Origin: Achromobacter denitrificans NBRC 15125
GTDB taxonomy: Bacteria; Pseudomonadota; Gammaproteobacteria; Burkholderiales; Burkholderiaceae_B
Length of the DNA: 64,000 nt
Direction of reading: 5' to 3'
Assembly (NCBI RefSeq): GCF_001571365.1
Contig: NZ_BCTQ01000024.1
Span: 35,811 to 99,810, forward strand
The translations under genes were made by a program, and so were the position numbers. Below, one piece after another: positions 62,123 through 64,000 of the stretch (position 1 is the first letter of the stretch; every line of letters begins with the position of its first letter). Below the pieces are notes generated by a model. It saw nothing but the letters and a program-made list of their open reading frames with translations, was not told the origin of the DNA and made no database searches.

Positions 62123-62149
62123 AACCGCCCCACGGGGCGGTTTTTTTTT
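62123..62149 (+). terminator. Rho-independent terminator after purM
   Basis: An AACCGCCCC / GGGGCGGTT stem with a 2-nt AC loop runs into nine Ts. It ends purM and lies before the convergent miaA gene. Confidence 0.9.
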
Positions 62150-62170
62150 CGCCCGGACCGAGCTCGGGCC

Positions 62171-63136
62171 CTAGCCCTTCAGGACGGCCGCCACCGCGTC
62201 GATGGTCCGCGCCACCGCGTCGCCGGCCAGGCAATCCACGATGACGCGCTCGGGCTGCGCGCGCAGCCAGGTGATCTGGCGCTTGGCCAGCTGGCGCGTC
62301 GCGGCGATGCCCTGTTCGCGCGCCGTTTCCAGGTCGCACTCGCCGTCCAGGTGCGCCCACATCTGGCGGTAGCCCACGCAGCGCACCGACGGCAGGCCTG
62401 GGTGCAGGTCGGCGCGGGCGTGCAGGCCGCGCACCTCGTCGAGCAGGCCGTTGGCCAGCATGGCGTCGAAACGCTGCTCGATGCGGGCATGCAGGGCGGC
62501 GCGGTCCGAGGGCTCCAGGCTGATGGTGAGGTATCGGTTGCCGCTGTCGTCGCGCTGGCGCTGGCCGCGCAGCAGCAGGGCGGACATGGGCTGGCCCGAG
62601 AGGTGGCAGATTTCGAGGGCGCGTTGGATGCGCTGGCTGTCGTTGGGCGCCAGCCGGGCCGCGGTCGCCGGGTCGAGGCGGGCCAGTTCGGCATGCAGCG
62701 CGGGCCAGCCCTGGACGGCCGCGCGCGCTTCCAGTTCGGCGCGCAGCGCCGGATCGGCCTGGGGCAGGTCGTCCAGCCCGTCGCGCAACGCCTTGTAGTA
62801 CATCATGGTGCCGCCGGCCAGCAGTGGAATCCGCCCGCGCGCGCGGATCTCGTCGATCAGGCGCAGCGCGTCGGCGACGAACTCGGCGGCGGAGTACGAC
62901 TGGACGGGATCCAGGATGTCCAGCAGGTGCTGGGGCACGCGCGCCTGCTCCTCGGGCGAGGGCTTGGCCGTGCCGATGTCCATGCCGCGGTAGATCGTGG
63001 CGGAATCCACGTTGACGATCTCCAGCGGCCAGCGCTCGGCCAGCGCCAGCGTGGACGCGCTCTTGCCGGCAGCGGTCGGGCCGGCCAGGCAGACGACCGG
63101 GCGCGCGGCGGCGGAGGAAACGGGGAATGGCGACAA
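62171..63136 (-). CDS. miaA: tRNA dimethylallyltransferase
   Basis: This 321-residue enzyme prenylates A37 of tRNAs reading UNN codons. It has the P-loop [46 protein letters not shown] and [16 protein letters not shown] start at 63136 is proposed: it lies 2 nt after the mutL stop and gives a normal length, while the nearest ATG (63214) would overlap mutL by 76 nt. No clear ribosome binding site is visible, so translation may depend on mutL. The mutL-miaA order is widely conserved. Confidence 0.92.
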   Translation of the reverse strand: MSPFPVSSAAARPVVCLAGPTAAGKSASTLALAERWPLEIVNVDSATIYRGMDIGTAKPSPEEQARVPQHLLDILDPVQSYSAAEFVADALRLIDEIRARGRIPLLAGGTMMYYKALRDGLDDLPQADPALRAELEARAAVQGWPALHAELARLDPATAARLAPNDSQRIQRALEICHLSGQPMSALLLRGQRQRDDSGNRYLTISLEPSDRAALHARIEQRFDAMLANGLLDEVRGLHARADLHPGLPSVRCVGYRQMWAHLDGECDLETAREQGIAATRQLAKRQITWLRAQPERVIVDCLAGDAVARTIDAVAAVLKG

Positions 63137-63138
63137 GT

Positions 63139-64000
63139 TTATTGCCCGCGCAGGAAAAGCTTGTCCAGGTCGGACACCGACCACTGCACCCAGGTGGGCC
63201 GGCCGTGGTTGCACTGATCGGCGCGCTCGGTGGCCTCCATCTGGCGCAGCAGCGCATTCATCTCTTCGAGCGTGAGCTTGCGGTTGGCGCGCACGGAGCC
63301 GTGGCAGGCCATGGTGGCCAGCAGCTCGTTGCGCTGTTCGGTCAGCAGGCGCGAAACGCCCACGGCGCCCAGGTCGCGCAAGACGGCGCGGGCCAGGGTT
63401 TCGATGTCGCCGCGCGCCAGTAGGGCCGGCACCGAGCGGACGGCGATCGAGGTGGGGCCGGACGGGCGCATCTCGAAACCGAGATCGCTGAGTTGCTCGT
63501 CGAACTCCTCGACCAGGGCCACGTCCTTTTCCTGCGCGTGGAACACCACCGGCACCAGCAGGTCCTGGCGCGGCAGGCTGCGCGCGTCCAGCGCCTGCTT
63601 GAGCTGTTCGTACACCACGCGCTCGTGGGCGGCATGCATGTCCACCAGCACCATGCCGCGGCGGTTCTGCGCCAGGATGTAGATGCCGTGCAGCTGGCCC
63701 ACGGCCATGCCCAGCGGATGCTCGTCGTCCGTCGGCAATGCCGCCGCGGGCGCCGCGGGGACCGGAACGGGCTCGCGCAGGGGCTCGGCCTTGGCGGCCG
63801 TGTCGTCGTTGAGCGGGCGGTAGAGCGATTGCCAGTCCGCCGCGGGGATGCCGGCGGGTTCCGCGTGAAGCCGGAACGGCACCTGCGTGTGCGGGCGCTG
63901 CGGCGCCGGCGAGGGGCGCAGCCCGTAGGACGCGCCGCTGGCGCCGCTGTAGCCGGGCCGCGGCGAATCCGCGGGCCGGGGGGCGGCGGGCGCTGCGGCC
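63139..64000 (-). CDS. mutL: DNA mismatch repair protein MutL (C-terminal part)
   Basis: The gene enters from the right edge, so only the last 286 residues are visible. A Pro/Ser/Ala-rich linker (about the first 90 residues here) leads into the C-terminal dimerisation domain: [54 protein letters not shown] and [11 protein letters not shown]. The ATPase domain lies outside the window. MutL links MutS recognition to strand incision. Its stop is directly followed by miaA. The frame has no ATG start here; it continues off the edge. Confidence 0.94.
   Translation of the reverse strand, partial: AAAPAAPRPADSPRPGYSGASGASYGLRPSPAPQRPHTQVPFRLHAEPAGIPAADWQSLYRPLNDDTAAKAEPLREPVPVPAAPAAALPTDDEHPLGMAVGQLHGIYILAQNRRGMVLVDMHAAHERVVYEQLKQALDARSLPRQDLLVPVVFHAQEKDVALVEEFDEQLSDLGFEMRPSGPTSIAVRSVPALLARGDIETLARAVLRDLGAVGVSRLLTEQRNELLATMACHGSVRANRKLTLEEMNALLRQMEATERADQCNHGRPTWVQWSVSDLDKLFLRGQ

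Noticed and set aside
60930..63257. A minus-strand open frame of about 775 codons antisense to purM and running into miaA/mutL.
   Set aside because: It crosses a strong purM terminator and overlaps three conserved genes in the wrong frame.

Overview
This 64 kb window is chromosomal DNA of a high-GC betaproteobacterium, most likely from the Bordetella/Achromobacter branch of the Alcaligenaceae. The evidence is gene content and order: three Bug-type (tripartite tricarboxylate transporter) binding proteins, an amgK-murU pair divergent from lptD-surA-rsmA, glyQ-glyS-gmhB-plsC, hda-HAD-pcnB-folK, and dense ATGA-coupled operons. No rRNA, tRNA, CRISPR array, insertion sequence or prophage was seen. 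This placement rests on recognition of the proteins, not on a database search.

Layout. 1-7.4 kb: the end of a histone-deacetylase-family gene, an SDR, a small MFS/amidohydrolase catabolic pair beside a wrecked GntR regulator, an FKBP-like protein with a lipoprotein, a HAD hydrolase, an OmpA-like lipoprotein and a pterin dehydratase. 7.4-9.7 kb: a three-gene operon (FAD monooxygenase, small protein, MarR regulator) behind a promoter overlapped by twin repeats. 9.8-31.3 kb: mostly housekeeping, covering peptidoglycan recycling (amgK, murU), outer-membrane biogenesis (lptD, surA), rsmA, glycerate kinase, pyruvate kinase, a fadE-like dehydrogenase, def, gloA, a phnW-like transaminase, plsC, gmhB and glycyl-tRNA synthetase.

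31.4-57.4 kb is the accessory, catabolic part. It holds: (a) a HisD-like dehydrogenase / Bug / M81 peptidase-like / XRE-cupin operon whose divergent promoter region carries three copies of a GGTCANTATA element; (b) a CoA hydratase and class I fumarase; (c) an SDR-MaoC-CoA transferase operon with a divergent LysR gene; (d) two divergent operons (DUF35, thiolase-like, CoA ligase, Bug, nitronate-monooxygenase-like; and two complementary acyl-CoA dehydrogenases plus a PaaG-like isomerase) that together look like an uptake, activation and beta-oxidation route for an unidentified carboxylic acid; (e) a LysR / hydratase / CoA transferase / lyase cluster with the composition of itaconate (C5-dicarboxylate) catabolism, followed by a PfkB kinase.

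57.4-64 kb returns to housekeeping: folK, pcnB, a HAD phosphatase and hda on one strand, purM on the other, then miaA and the C-terminal part of mutL.

The most promising unknown is module (d). Its thiolase-like protein has no visible nucleophilic cysteine and is translationally coupled to a DUF35 zinc protein. Its two acyl-CoA dehydrogenases each lack motifs the other keeps. This arrangement resembles heteromeric dehydrogenase and aldolase/thiolase complexes known from steroid side-chain and aromatic degradation.
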